Positions 1 to 9,235 are shown, counted from the stretch's first letter. The stretch: 64,000 nt of DNA from CAWEQW01 sp963811365 (GCA_963811365.1 CAWEQW010000015.1:1-64000); one strand, 5' to 3'. Numbers and translations: made by a program. The notes: generated by a model not told the origin, from the sequence alone.

Positions 1-178
1 CATTGTCGCTTGGGACTGGTGTTCGATGCGGTGGCGAGGACCCAACCACGGACCGGACATGCCGGTGGGCGATGCAATCGCTCACAGAGCCGTAGACCGG
101 CGAGGCGACAGACGTCAGCGACACCACCTGGCGCTGCCTCAGACGGCGGTTTGCACCATCGCGCGGTGTGTCTTCGCG

Positions 179-1279
179 ATAGGGAGCCGACGCATCGAGC
201 TTCTCGGACCCGCATCTGCTTTGACGTTGGGGAGAGTGCTCATTGCCACACCTTGGCGTGTCGGTGGGCGTGTCGTGCAGCGCGTCGTCGACCTCCTGGT
301 GGACGTTCGGCGGAGATGCCTTTGAGGGTGTGTGGCAGCCCGAGCCCCTCCTTGGTGCACTGTGTGTTGTGAGCTGGTCGGCGCCCAAACTGGGGCATGA
401 GCACTGGATGCACGCCGTGGGCCTAGGGCGGTGCCAGGCTCCCCAACCGCCGTGCGCGGACCAGGTCAGCTTAATCGCGCAGCACGTCTTCTGCACAAGC
501 GTTCGACTCGTAGGTGGCTGGGCTGGGTTCCGAAAAGCTGCAATCGCACGGCCCACCGGACCCTTATACTTCGGTGTCGACTGGCTGGAGGAGCAGCCGT
601 TCGAAGAGGGTCGCCCGAGCTGGAGTTGAAGACGGTGCCGAGCGTCACGTAGACTGCTCTTCGATGGGCCGAGGCGGGAGGCTCGAAAGCGGGGCCGGAG
701 GACCGAGCCAAGGAGAACGTCGTGTCCGGGAGGGGCGGAGTCGGGCTACGCAGTGTGCGGTGGGAATGGCCACACACCCAAACCCTCGCCGAGGATGACA
801 GGCTCGGCATCTGGTGCCATGTCGCGCTCGGCCCTGAAGGATGGCCAGCGGGGGCGCGACGCCTGGGGTCTATCCCAGCAGCCCGCGCGGCCAGGACGCT
901 ACTGTTGCGGTAGGCTACCCCCTACACCTTGGAGGAGCCGATCGCCCAGCCGAAGTCGGCCTCGTCGCGGACGGACGTCGGGTCTCCGCCATTTGCGATG
1001 TTGTGGTGGCGTGACGACGCGTGCCCTTGTCGGCGAAGTTCGGCGAGCGACCTCGGCGGCGCGTCTGTCCGACGAGGCGAGAGCGGCGTCATATCCCGTT
1101 GACGTGAGCGTGCACCGGATCGCGCTGGTTGCGAGACAACGAAGCCCTCGGCTTCGACCCATCTGTGCGAGCCGTAGGGCCGCATGTTGTGTCCGGCCGC
1201 CAGCGCGGCTCGAGCCACCGGCTTCATCGGGCTGGAAGTGCCCGAGACCGTGGATGAACGTGAAGGGGATCTGCGGCAC
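179..1279 (-). pseudogene. Degraded copy of the MGT-like glycosyltransferase
   Basis: Minus-strand mirror of the gene at 7434-8591. Recognisable islands such as DTTF, YVTLGTVFNS and FGTQPSHLRVER appear within 466-810, and the start-region sequence around the former GTG lies near 1277-1279. Frameshifts every few dozen bases break the frame, and the former stop region near 179 is altered. If the left arm is a sequencing artefact, no such locus exists in the organism. Confidence 0.8.
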
Positions 1280-1600
1280 CGGGTCAGCCTATCGAGGGCG
1301 GGCACCCGCCAATCCTGCGACCTGGGGTTTGACTGCATTTCGCCGAAGCGCATCGAGGGGGCTGCCTCTCAACCGCGGCCCGCGCGCATCGGCAGGTCAG
1401 CCGGGCGGTTCCTGCTTCGTGCATGTTGTGCGGTTGGCTCGGCGACCTGCTCCACGCCTCCAGGTCCTGCATCCCGACGGTCGCCAGTCGCCGGATAGCC
1501 GAGCGCCTCGGTGACCAACGGCTGGCGGGGCGATGCGCAATGCCGAGCTCGCTCCCGGCTGGGCCACGCAACCTCACGGGGCACGTAGCCCGGCCCGGAC

Positions 1601-2045
1601 CTACCCGATTCGCGGCGCCGCGCCTTCCACCGCCACCCACGGCCGGCGGGTCCTCCTCACGGGTGAGCCGGGCGGCCGGCGCCGGCGGTGCTCGCGGCCA
1701 TGCGGGCAGCCCGCGTCGGCGACGCCCTTCTCCCCAGAGTCCAGTGCTGGGGGATCCGGGCCGCACCATGATCGTGTCGAGATGCTCCTCGTCGGCGATC
1801 CGGTAAAGATCGGCGCGGGGCCCGTGCTCCTTGAAGATCAGCCGGGTCCGCCATCAAGACGCACGACACGGCTGCTGCAGTGCCGACCCCGCAGGCCCTG
1901 GGCGAGCTCGGCGGCGGAGAGCGGTCCCCCGTCGTCGGCGAGCGCGTAGGCGATACCGCGCACTCCGGTGGAGCTCCGCGACTCGGCCATGATCGACGCG
2001 AGCTGCTTGATGGGCAGCTTGTCGTGCTCCGTCGAGCCCGGCCAT
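1601..2045 (-). pseudogene. Degraded copy of the MarR-type regulator
   Basis: Mirror copy of 6615-7100. The former start ATG corresponds to the complement of 2043-2045 and the former stop to 1601-1603. Peptide islands such as MAESRSST and YALADDG remain but in different frames. Small indels next to runs of G or C are visible when compared with the intact copy, for example an added G in the run before the former CRYS-like segment. Confidence 0.78.
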
Positions 2046-2105
2046 CCGACGCCGGCACCCATAACTTCTTAACCTTCACAAACAGCTTGCGTAACTATTT
2101 GAGCG

Positions 2106-2969
2106 GTGACTTTGTGATCACAGCCCGTGAAGGCTTCGGAGCCATCGCGCTTGATGCCCTCGGCACGTTCGGCAGGGGCGATGGTTCCCTCGGCCGAACG
2201 GCGCCGGGAAAGTCCACCACGATCCGGCTCCTGCTCGGACCCGCGCTGGCACGCTGGCGAGGTGCAGGTGCTCGGCGGCGACCCGTGGAAAGGACATACT
2301 GCAACGCTGCACCAGCGGCCCGCCCACGCCTCCGGGGAGGTGAGCCTGTGGCCAACTTCTCACCCGGCGAGGTCATCGACCTGCTCTCGCGGCTGGCGCG
2401 GGCGCTACTGGTGCATGCGCGACGTGCTGTCGAGCGCTTCGACCTCGACCCGTCGAAGAAGGCGCGGGCGTACTCCAAGGCAACCGCCAGAAAGGTGGCC
2501 CTCGTCGCGGGGCTCGCCTCCGACGTGGAGCGGCCGCTCCTCGACAGCGACATCCGGGTCGACCCGCTGATGGAGGCGGCGTTCAGGAGTGCATCCGCGA
2601 GGAGGCCGCGCGCGGACGCAGGGTCCTGTCTCGAGCCACATCCTGGCCGAGGCCGAGGCCGTCGGACGGGTCAGCATCATCCGGGCCGGCCGGGGTGGTG
2701 CAGAGTGGTACCTGGCCGAGCTCCGCCGCCACCGCACGACCGTGGTGTCGCGGGAACCGAGCCGCCCGCCGACCGCGCTCGCGGACGTGCCGGGCTCGAC
2801 CACCTGCGAGCTCGACGGCAGGCTGTCCTTTGAGGTTGAGGCATGCACTACTTCGACGACGCGACCTACCTGGTGCTGCTGCGTACTTCTGTTTGCTGGT
2901 CAGCCACCCCCCGACCCTCGAGGAGCTCTTCCTGCGCCAGACGGCGAGCAGGTGGATCCGGTGGGGGAT
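2106..2969 (+). pseudogene. Degraded copy of the ABC exporter ATPase
   Basis: Mirror copy of the ATPase at 5649-6554, starting from the former GTG at 2106. Fragments of the Walker A region (GKSTTIRLL), the FDLDPSKKARAYSK segment before the signature and the LVSHPP/EELFLRQ C-terminal segment are found in three different frames. Not functional as written. Confidence 0.8.
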
Positions 2970-4267
2970 GTTCGAGACTACTGTTCGAGGGCACCTCGGG
3001 GTGGTCCGGCTGGTGCTGCCTCGACCGGCTCCTCTGTGCCGTTCTGGGCATCGTCGCGCTCACCGCACGACCTACGCCTTGGGGCAACGCGACGCGGACC
3101 ACCTTCCCAGCCCAGGTGTCATCGACGTAATGTGGCTCGCCTCGCCGCCTCTCCGGCGCGGTGACCTTCCTCGCCGGCCCGCCACCTCCTGGACACGCTG
3201 CCGGGATCGGCGGGACGGGAAGGCGGCCTTCATCGGACCTCGTCGGGGGATTAGCCTGCTCGGCATCTTCCAGGTGGTGCGGCACACCCGCACCGAGGAG
3301 GGGAGGGCCGCGCCGGTCCGTCGGCGGTGGTCGGGCGGACGCCGCCCGCGCCGCCGCGCTGGCGGTGGGGTCACCGCGCTGCTGGCCGGTTTGGGGTCGC
3401 GGGTCCGCCCGCGCCAGCCTCCCGGTGGCGGACGCGGCGCTTGACGGAGCCTCACGTGGCCGCGCTCGGGGATCCTTCGCCGCGCTGACCTTCGCGCTCG
3501 CAGAGCCACCCATGCCCGCGCGGTTAGTGCTCCGTCTTCGGCGCGCGGTCCGCGGGGCCGGGCGGACTAGAGCAGCCGGCTGGCGTGGCTCTCGCCGATC
3601 GGCGGGCCAGGCGACCCATCCCCTCGGTGCCGCCATGCCCGCCGGCTGCGCCGCCGGCTCCGCCTGCCTGTGGGTCGCGGGCGCCTGGCGGCTCGCGCTC
3701 GCCGGTCACCGACGTTCGGCGCCGGCGCTTGGTGGGCCGCTGACTGGGCGCACCGAGGCCTCCCGGCTGCTGTCCGGACCGGTCGGGCTGGCGTTCCGCA
3801 CCCAGCGGAGGCGCGCCGGTCACACGCTCGACGGCTGGCGCTCGGCTGTTTACGGTTCGCTGACCCAGGCTGTCCGGGGACATGGCCCGGCAGAACCCCA
3901 CGCTGGTGAAGTTCTTCGAGGCCGCGGCACGGGGACGCTCGTCGACTCGTTCCTCGTCCAGGCGGGCCCCATCCGTGTCGTCGGACCGCGGCTGACCTCC
4001 GAGGAGACCTCGGGGGCGGCTCGAGCCGCTGCTGGCCACCCCGCTGTCGCGGGCCCGGTGGATGTGTCGGCTCGCTGCTCGTGACGGTTGTTCGGACCAC
4101 TGCTGTCGCGGTGGGCTCGCCCTCGGACGTTGACGGCTGTCGCCGTGGGCGCGCCGGCCAGGTGTTAGGATCGCGGGGTCAGCCGGTCCGGCGGTGCTCG
4201 TGCTCGCCGGCCTCGCGGCCCTGCTGCACGGCTGGGTGCGGGACTGGGCCAAGGTCGTCTGGGCGAA
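2970..4267 (+). pseudogene. Degraded copy of the ABC exporter permease
   Basis: Mirror copy of the permease at 4268-5652. Islands such as ISLLGIFQVVRHTRTEE, LLSGPVGLAFRTQR and LTSEETSG are scattered over frames. It runs into the hairpin at 4254-4282 and continues on the other strand. Near the centre this copy reads GWVRDWAKVVW, which looks more like the true protein than the right-arm reading. Confidence 0.8.
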
Positions 4268-5652
4268 CACCCCCCAGACGACCTCGGCCCAGTCCGCACC
4301 CAGCCGTGCAGCAGGGCGGCGAGGCCGGCGAGCACGAGCACCGCCGGGAGGTAGACCAGCTGCAGCCCCGCGATCCTGAGCGCCTGGCCCGGCGCGCCCA
4401 CGGCGACGGCGTACGACGTCCCGAGGCCGAGCCCGCCCGCGACGAGCACCGCCGTGGTCCCGACAACCGTCACGAGCAGCGAGCCGAGCATCCACCGGGC
4501 CCGCGACAGCGGGGTGGCCAGCAGCGGCTCGAGCCGCCCCGAGGTCTCCTCGGAGGTCAGCCGCAGTCCCGACGACACCGCGAAGCCGCCGGTGAGCAGT
4601 GCCAGCACGAGCAGCATGGTCGCGAGGAACGAGTCGACGAGCGTCCCGTGCCCCGCGGCCTCGAAGAACTTCACCAGCGTCGGGTTGTCCCGGGCCATGT
4701 CCCGGACGGCCTGGGTCAGCGACCCGTAGACCGCGCCGAGCGCCAGCATGCCGAGCATCCAGCCGACCAGCACGCCTCGCTGGGTGCGGAACGCCAGCCC
4801 GACCGGTCCGGACAGCAGCCGGGAGGCCTCGGTGCGCCCCGGGCGGCCGGCCACCAGGCCGGCGCCGACGTCACGGTGACCGGCGAGCACGACCGCCACC
4901 GCGACCAGCAGGGCGGCCGCGGCCAGAAGCAGCAGCACCGGCCACCAGCGGGCATCGGCGCCGAGGGGATGGGTCGCCTGGGCCCAGCCGATCGGCGAGA
5001 GCCACACCAGCCGGCTGCTCTGCACGTCACCGGCCCCGCGGACCACGAAGAACACCCCGAAGAGCACGAGCGCCGCGCCGCTGACCGCACGGGCATGGGT
5101 GAACAGCTGTGCGAGCGCGAAGGTCAGCGCGGCGAAGAAGATGCCGAGCGCGGCCACGGAGGCTCCGTAGAGCGCCGCGTCCGCCACCGGGAGGCTGGCG
5201 CCGGCGGTGGCCACCGCGACCCCGAAGCCGGCCAGCAGCGCGGTGACCCCCGCGACCGCCAGCGCGGCGGCGCCGGCGGCGTGCCGCCCGACCACCGCCG
5301 AGCGGACCAGCTCGACGCGGCCCTCCTCCTCCTCGGTGCGGGTGTGCCGCACCACCTGGAAGATGCCGAGCAGGCTGATCCCGACGATGCCGATGAAGGC
5401 CACCTTGCTCATCACGATCCCCGGCAGCGTGTCCAGCGCGATGGGCGGGCCGGCGAGGAAGGTCGCCGCGGGCGAGGCGGCGAGCGAGCCGGCGTACGCG
5501 TCGATGGACGCCTGGGTCGGGAAGGTGGTCCGCATCGCGTTGCCCGAGGCGTAGGTCAGTGCGGTGAGCGCGACGACCCAGACGGGCAGCCGGAGCCGGT
5601 CGAGGCGGAGCACCAGCCGGACCAGGCCCGAGGTGCCCTCGAAGCCGGTCAT
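4165..5652 (-). CDS. ABC exporter permease, 3' end lost in the palindrome junction
   Basis: Integral membrane subunit of an ABC exporter, paired with the ATPase that ends at 5649. The ATG at 5652-5650 overlaps the ATPase stop in an ATGA, so the two are translationally coupled. The protein opens MTGFEGTSGLVRLVLRLDR and has many hydrophobic segments arranged as two similar halves, as in fused ABC-2 type permeases associated with drug or polyketide export. Genuine sequence runs to about 4290 (LHGWVR); from there the frame enters the fold-back and the residues down to the stop at 4165 are chimeric. Proteins of this layout are usually about 530-550 aa, so some 70-90 C-terminal residues are missing. 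The substrate is unknown; divergence from a MarR-type regulator fits a toxic small molecule. Confidence 0.75.
   Translation of the reverse strand: MTGFEGTSGLVRLVLRLDRLRLPVWVVALTALTYASGNAMRTTFPTQASIDAYAGSLAASPAATFLAGPPIALDTLPGIVMSKVAFIGIVGISLLGIFQVVRHTRTEEEEGRVELVRSAVVGRHAAGAAALAVAGVTALLAGFGVAVATAGASLPVADAALYGASVAALGIFFAALTFALAQLFTHARAVSGAALVLFGVFFVVRGAGDVQSSRLVWLSPIGWAQATHPLGADARWWPVLLLLAAAALLVAVAVVLAGHRDVGAGLVAGRPGRTEASRLLSGPVGLAFRTQRGVLVGWMLGMLALGAVYGSLTQAVRDMARDNPTLVKFFEAAGHGTLVDSFLATMLLVLALLTGGFAVSSGLRLTSEETSGRLEPLLATPLSRARWMLGSLLVTVVGTTAVLVAGGLGLGTSYAVAVGAPGQALRIAGLQLVYLPAVLVLAGLAALLHGWVRTGPRSSGGCSPRRPWPSPAPSRAAGPRGRRARAPPDRLTPRS
4254..4282. repeat. Hairpin at the palindrome centre
   Basis: GTCGTCTGGG at 4254-4263 and CCCAGACGAC at 4273-4282 form a perfect 10-bp stem around a 9-base loop. 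This is the point where the two arms meet. It lies inside the permease coding sequence and is not a natural gene boundary. A short foldable sequence is where a polymerase switch or an unrecognised read turn-around could occur; that mechanism is inference. Confidence 0.85.
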
Positions 5653-6554
5653 CTCGACGTCACCGGATCCACCTGCTCGCCGTACTGGCGCAGGAAGAGC
5701 TCCTCGAGGGTCGGGGGGTGGCTGACCAGCGAACGGATCCGCAGCGGCGCCAGGTAGTCCATCGCGTCGTCGAGGTGGTCCGTGTCGACCTCGAAGGACA
5801 GCCTGCCGTCGAGCTGCCGCAGGTGGTCGACCCCCGGCACGTCCGCGAGCGCGTCGGCGGGCAGCTCGGTCTCCACGACCACGGTCGTGCGGGTGAGGTG
5901 GCGGAGCTCGGCGAGGGTCCCGCTCTGCACCACCCGGCCGGCCCGGATGATGCTGACCCGGTCCGACAGGGCCTCGGCCTCGGCCAGGATGTGGCTGGAG
6001 AGCAGGACCGTGCGTCCGCGCGCGGCCTCCTCGCGGATGCACTCCTGGAACGCCGCCTCCATCAGCGGGTCGAGCCCGGACGTCGGCTCGTCGAGGAGCA
6101 GCAGCTCCACGTCGGAGGCGAGCCCCGCGACGAGGGCCACCTTCTGGCGGTTGCCCTTGGAGTACGCCCGCGCCTTCTTCGACGGGTCGAGGTCGAAGCG
6201 CTCGAGCAGCACGTCGCGCCGTCGCCGGTCGACGCCCCCGCGCAGCCGCGAGAGCAGGTCGATGACCTCGCCGCCGGTGAGGTTCGGCCAGAGGCTCACC
6301 TCCCCCGGGACGTAGGCCAGCCGCTGGTGCAGCGTTGCGGTGTCCTTCCACGGGTCGCCGCCGAGCACCTGCGCCTCGCCGGCGTCCCAGCGCAGCAGTC
6401 CGAGCAGGACCCGGATCGTGGTGGACTTCCCGGCGCCGTTCGGGCCGAGGAAGCCGTGCACCTCCCCCTGCCGAACGTCGAGGTCGAGGCCGTCGAGCGC
6501 GATGGTCGCCCCGAACCTCTTCACCAGGCCACGGGCGGTGATCACAGAAGTCAC
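5649..6554 (-). CDS. ABC exporter ATP-binding protein
   Basis: Cytoplasmic ATPase powering the permease encoded just downstream. Visible motifs: Walker A GPNGAGKST near residue 40, a degenerate signature YSKGNRQKV, Walker B LLLLDEP, and an H-loop SHIL followed by AEAEALSDRV. The C-terminal 70 residues (LVSHPPTLEELFLRQYGEQ) match the DrrA/CcmA-like drug-exporter ATPases. The GTG at 6554 is chosen because homology begins with TSVITARGLVKRFG; a TTG at 6572 is a weaker alternative. The gene is divergent from a MarR-type regulator 60 bp away, which suggests control by that regulator. Confidence 0.88.
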   Translation of the reverse strand: MTSVITARGLVKRFGATIALDGLDLDVRQGEVHGFLGPNGAGKSTTIRVLLGLLRWDAGEAQVLGGDPWKDTATLHQRLAYVPGEVSLWPNLTGGEVIDLLSRLRGGVDRRRRDVLLERFDLDPSKKARAYSKGNRQKVALVAGLASDVELLLLDEPTSGLDPLMEAAFQECIREEAARGRTVLLSSHILAEAEALSDRVSIIRAGRVVQSGTLAELRHLTRTTVVVETELPADALADVPGVDHLRQLDGRLSFEVDTDHLDDAMDYLAPLRIRSLVSHPPTLEELFLRQYGEQVDPVTSR

Positions 6555-6573
6555 CGCTCGATGGTTACACAAG

Positions 6574-6591
6574 CTTCAGTTGTTTGTGAAG
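6574..6591. promoter_or_regulatory. Candidate operator between the ABC operon and its MarR-type regulator
   Basis: CTTCA at 6574-6578 and TGAAG at 6587-6591 form a perfect inverted repeat with an 8-base spacer, inside the 60-bp divergent intergenic region. The surrounding bases are AT-rich compared with the genome. Size and position fit a dimeric winged-helix repressor acting on both promoters. This is seen in sequence only; binding is inference. Confidence 0.45.
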
Positions 6592-6614
6592 GTTCAGAAG
6601 TCTATGGTGCCAGC

Positions 6615-7100
6615 ATGGGATCGCCGGGCTCGACGGAGCACGACAAGCTGCTGCAGGCCGTCGAGCAGCTCGCGTCGATCATGGCCGAGTCGGGACTGCC
6701 GCGGATGGCCGCACGGGTGTTCGCCTACGCGCTCGCCGACGACGGGGACCGCTACTCCGCCGCCGAGCTCGCCCAGGGCCTGCGGGTCAGTCCGGCGGCC
6801 ATCTCGGGCGCGGTGCGGTTCTTGATGGCGGCCCGGCTGATCTTCAAGGAGCGCGAGCCCGGGACCCGCGCCGATCTTTACCGGATCGCCGACGAGGACG
6901 TCTGGAGCACGATCATGGTCGCCCGGATCCCGGCGCTGGAGCTCTGGGAGAAGGGCGTCGCCGACGCGGCTGCCCGCATCGGCCGCGAGCACCGCGGCGC
7001 CCGCCGGCTCCGCGAGACCGAGGAGTTCTTCCGGTTCACCCGTGAGGAGACCGCCGCGATGGTGGAGCGGTGGAAGGCGCGGCGCCGGTCGATCGGGTAG
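6615..7100 (+). CDS. MarR/GbsR-type transcriptional regulator
   Basis: A 161-residue winged-helix DNA-binding protein. The N-terminal half (LASIMAESGLPRMAARVFAY, then YSAAELAQGLRVSPAAISGAVRFLMAARLI) is a typical MarR-family helix-turn-helix used in regulators of ABC exporters, followed by a wing (KEREPGTRADLYRI) and a charged helical dimerisation tail. The ATG at 6615 is chosen because the family begins close to this helix. It is divergently transcribed from the ABC exporter genes, with an inverted repeat between them, so it is probably their repressor and self-regulated. The ligand is unknown. Confidence 0.85.
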   Translation: MGSPGSTEHDKLLQAVEQLASIMAESGLPRMAARVFAYALADDGDRYSAAELAQGLRVSPAAISGAVRFLMAARLIFKEREPGTRADLYRIADEDVWSTIMVARIPALELWEKGVADAAARIGREHRGARRLRETEEFFRFTREETAAMVERWKARRRSIG

Positions 7101-7433
7101 GTCCGGGCCGGGCTACGTGCCCCGTGACGTCCAGCCCGCCGCCCGGGAGCGAGCTGCGGGCGTTCGGCATCGCCCCGCCAGCCGTTGGTCACCGAGGCGC
7201 TCGGCTATCCGGCGACTGGCGAGCCGGTCGGGATGCAGGACCTCGAGACGTGTGGTCGACAGGTCGCCGAGCCGACCGCAACGGTGGTCCGGTCGAGCCG
7301 CGAGCAGGAACCGCCCGGCTGACCTGCCGATGCGCGCAGGCGGGTTGAGAGGCAGCCCCCTCGATGCGCTTCGGCGATCCGGTGGATGCCCAGGGTCGGA
7401 TTGGCGGGTGCCCGCCCTCGATAGGCTGACCCG
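7101..7433. other. Intergenic stretch without a recognised gene
   Basis: About 330 bp between the MarR-type regulator and the glycosyltransferase. Short open frames exist on both strands but none has a plausible ribosome site or recognisable domain. The same stretch is repeated in degraded form at about 1280-1600. It probably holds the glycosyltransferase promoter. Confidence 0.5.
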
Positions 7434-8591
7434 GTGCCGCGGATCCTGTTCACGTTCATCGGCGGTCTCGGGCACTTCAACCCGATGGAGCCAGTGGCTC
7501 GAGCCGCGCTGGCGGCCGGACACGACGTGGCCGTTGCCTGTTCAGGCGCGGTCATCAGACGGGTCGAAGCCGAGGGCTTCCGTTGTCTCGCAACCAGCGA
7601 TCCGCGTGCCGCAACTCCGCGTCAACGGGATATGACGCCGCTCTCGCCTACGGACAGACGCGCCGCCGAGGTCGAGTTCGCCGAGAACTTCGCCGACAAG
7701 GGCGCGCGTCGTCACGCCACCGCGATCCAGGCGTGCATCCGCGAATGGCGACCCGACGTCATCGTCCGCGACGAGGCCGACTTCGGCTCGGCGATCGCTG
7801 CTGAGGTGCAGGGGATTCCTACCGCAACGGTGCTGGTCCTGGCCGCGGGGCTGCTGATAAGCCCAGAGCTCGTCGCGCCCCCGCTGGCCATCCTTCGGGC
7901 CGAGCACGACCTCGCGCCGGATCCCGACCTGTCCATGCTCAGCAAGGGCTTGGTGCTGTCGCCGTTCCCACCGTCGTTCCGTAGCCCGGACTCACCGCTG
8001 CCCCTGCCGGACACGACGTTCTCCTTCCGCTCCGGTCCTCCGGTCCCGCTTTCGAGCCTCCCGCCTCGCCCATCGAAGAAGCAGGTGTACGTGACGCTCG
8101 GCACGGTCTTCAACTCCGGCTCGGGCGACCTCTTCGAACGGCTGCTCGCCGGCCTGGCCGGAGTCGACGCCGAAGTCCTGGTGACGGTGGGCACGGACAT
8201 CGATCCGGCAGCTTTCGGAACCCAGCCCAGCCACCTACGAGTCGAACGCTTCGTGCCACAAGAAGACGTGCTGCGGATAACCGACCTGGTCGTTTCGCAC
8301 GGCGGTTCGGGGAGCCTGGCAGCCGCCCTGGCCCACGGCGTGCCGTCCGTGCTCATCCCGTTGGGCGCCGACCAGCCTCACAACGCGGCCCGTGCCGAGG
8401 AGCTCGGGCTGGCGCGCACCCTCGACGCAGCCACCGTCTCACCCGAGACGATCCGCCAGAGCGTCAACGACGCGCTGCACGACAGCGCCACCGTCGACAG
8501 GACACGCCAGGTCGCGGAGGAAATCGGCTCTCTCCCCAACGTCGAGCAGACAGTGCCGTTGCTCGAGAAGCTCAACGCGTCGGCTCCCTAG
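7434..8591 (+). CDS. MGT-like UDP-glycosyltransferase
   Basis: A 385-residue GT-B fold family 1 glycosyltransferase that should transfer a sugar from a nucleotide donor to a small hydrophobic acceptor. The N-terminal domain starts at the GTG with PRILFTFIGGLGHFNPMEP, the usual acceptor-side opening with a putative catalytic His at GHFNP. The C-terminal donor domain has VYVTLGTVFNS and the HGGSGSLAAALAHGVPSVLIPLGADQPHNA motif near residues 285-315, the UDP-binding signature of macrolide and antibiotic glycosyltransferases. The neighbouring ABC exporter and MarR-type regulator suggest modification and export of a toxic compound; that link is inference. Confidence 0.88.
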   Translation: MPRILFTFIGGLGHFNPMEPVARAALAAGHDVAVACSGAVIRRVEAEGFRCLATSDPRAATPRQRDMTPLSPTDRRAAEVEFAENFADKGARRHATAIQACIREWRPDVIVRDEADFGSAIAAEVQGIPTATVLVLAAGLLISPELVAPPLAILRAEHDLAPDPDLSMLSKGLVLSPFPPSFRSPDSPLPLPDTTFSFRSGPPVPLSSLPPRPSKKQVYVTLGTVFNSGSGDLFERLLAGLAGVDAEVLVTVGTDIDPAAFGTQPSHLRVERFVPQEDVLRITDLVVSHGGSGSLAAALAHGVPSVLIPLGADQPHNAARAEELGLARTLDAATVSPETIRQSVNDALHDSATVDRTRQVAEEIGSLPNVEQTVPLLEKLNASAP

Positions 8592-9235
8592 TCGCGAAGA
8601 CACACCGCGCGATGGTGCAAACCGCCGTCGGAGGCAGCGCCGGCCAGGTGGGTGTCGCTGACGTCTGTCGCCTCGCCCGTCCTTACGGCTCTGTGCAGCA
8701 GCGACGTAGACCATCACGTCCATCGCCCACCGCATGTCCCGGTCCGTGGTTGGGTCCTCGCCTGCCGGCCCGTCGAACACCAGTCCCAGCGGCCAGTGCT
8801 CGCCCGTCAGGTCCCGGATCGCCACCTACCGCTGACGGGCCTCCCGGACCGGTGTCGGCAGTCACAACCACATGGGACACACCCGGTTCGGGCCAGGTTT
8901 CGTCCACAGGGCCGGGGTTGTGAGCGGTTGTCCACCGTTCGAAGATGTGTGCTGGGGGGCGGGGGTGGTGGTCTTTAGCGTGGGGGTGTGACTGAGGCCC
9001 TGGACCCGCGGGGCGGCTCCGAGGGGGAGCCGCCGGAGGGTGGCGTGCCCGGGTCGGCGGGCGCCGACGGGACGCCGATCTGCAGGATCCGCCGCGGCAT
9101 GGGGCAGCCGACGGGGCAGCCGATCCTGGGGTCGCGCCCGCCGCCTCTGCAGGATCCGCCGCGGCAGCGACGGGCAGCCGACTGCGTCGGCCGACGCGAC
9201 AGCCGATTCTGGGGGGTCCGCGGTCTGGGGGGTCC
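8592..9235. other. Intergenic stretch with gene remnants and a direct repeat
   Basis: About 640 bp lacking a convincing gene. On the minus strand around 8700-8825 an open frame begins MAIRDLTGEHWPLGLVFDGP and continues protein-like for some 45 residues before becoming arginine-rich and running into the glycosyltransferase. It could be a gene remnant but matches no family I recognise. The palindrome arm ends near 8799. A 20-bp direct repeat lies at 9080-9099 and 9147-9166. Confidence 0.45.
9080..9166. repeat. 20-bp direct repeat upstream of the 13E12 gene
   Basis: CTGCAGGATCCGCCGCGGCA occurs at 9080-9099 and exactly again at 9147-9166. A looser GCAGCCGAT-CTGGGG motif also recurs at 9115-9131 and 9175-9220. 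The region lies directly before the DUF222-HNH gene. Function unknown. Confidence 0.7.

Larger units (their letters stand above)
1..4267. repeat. Left arm of a large imperfect palindrome (degraded inverted copy of 4268-8799)
   Basis: Read on the opposite strand, this stretch reproduces 4268-8799 in order: glycosyltransferase, MarR regulator, ABC ATPase, ABC permease. Anchors: 12-26 matches the reverse complement of 8773-8787, and 4231-4236 matches that of 4299-4304. The sum of paired coordinates drifts from about 8799 at the outer end to 8535 at the centre, so this arm has lost roughly 260 bp net. Homology reaches base 1, so the true outer end may lie outside the window. Differences are mostly one- to few-base insertions and deletions in coding and spacer DNA alike, and no gene here stays in frame. 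Inference: a low-accuracy fold-back read joined to a contig end, rather than an old biological duplication. Confidence 0.93.
4268..8799. repeat. Right arm of the large palindrome (intact gene copies)
   Basis: This arm carries open copies of the permease (3' end cut at the centre), ABC ATPase, MarR regulator and glycosyltransferase, plus about 200 bp beyond the glycosyltransferase. It is the better-quality copy because its frames are open over the full family lengths. Very close to the centre it also seems to lack a base: the left arm reads GWVRDWA where this arm shifts frame after GWVR. Sequence quality is therefore probably poor on both sides of the junction. Confidence 0.93.

Noticed and set aside
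1..4267. Short open frames of 60-300 aa on both strands in the left arm
   Set aside because: All can be explained as pieces of the mirror-image genes in shifted frames or their antisense; none has a complete domain.
1..8799. Composite transposon or IS-flanked inverted duplication
   Set aside because: No transposase, target-site duplication or IS end at the centre or edges.
8439..8825. Minus-strand open frame beginning MAIRDLTGEHWPLG
   Set aside because: Protein-like for about 45 residues only, then Arg-rich and antisense to the glycosyltransferase end; no family recognised.
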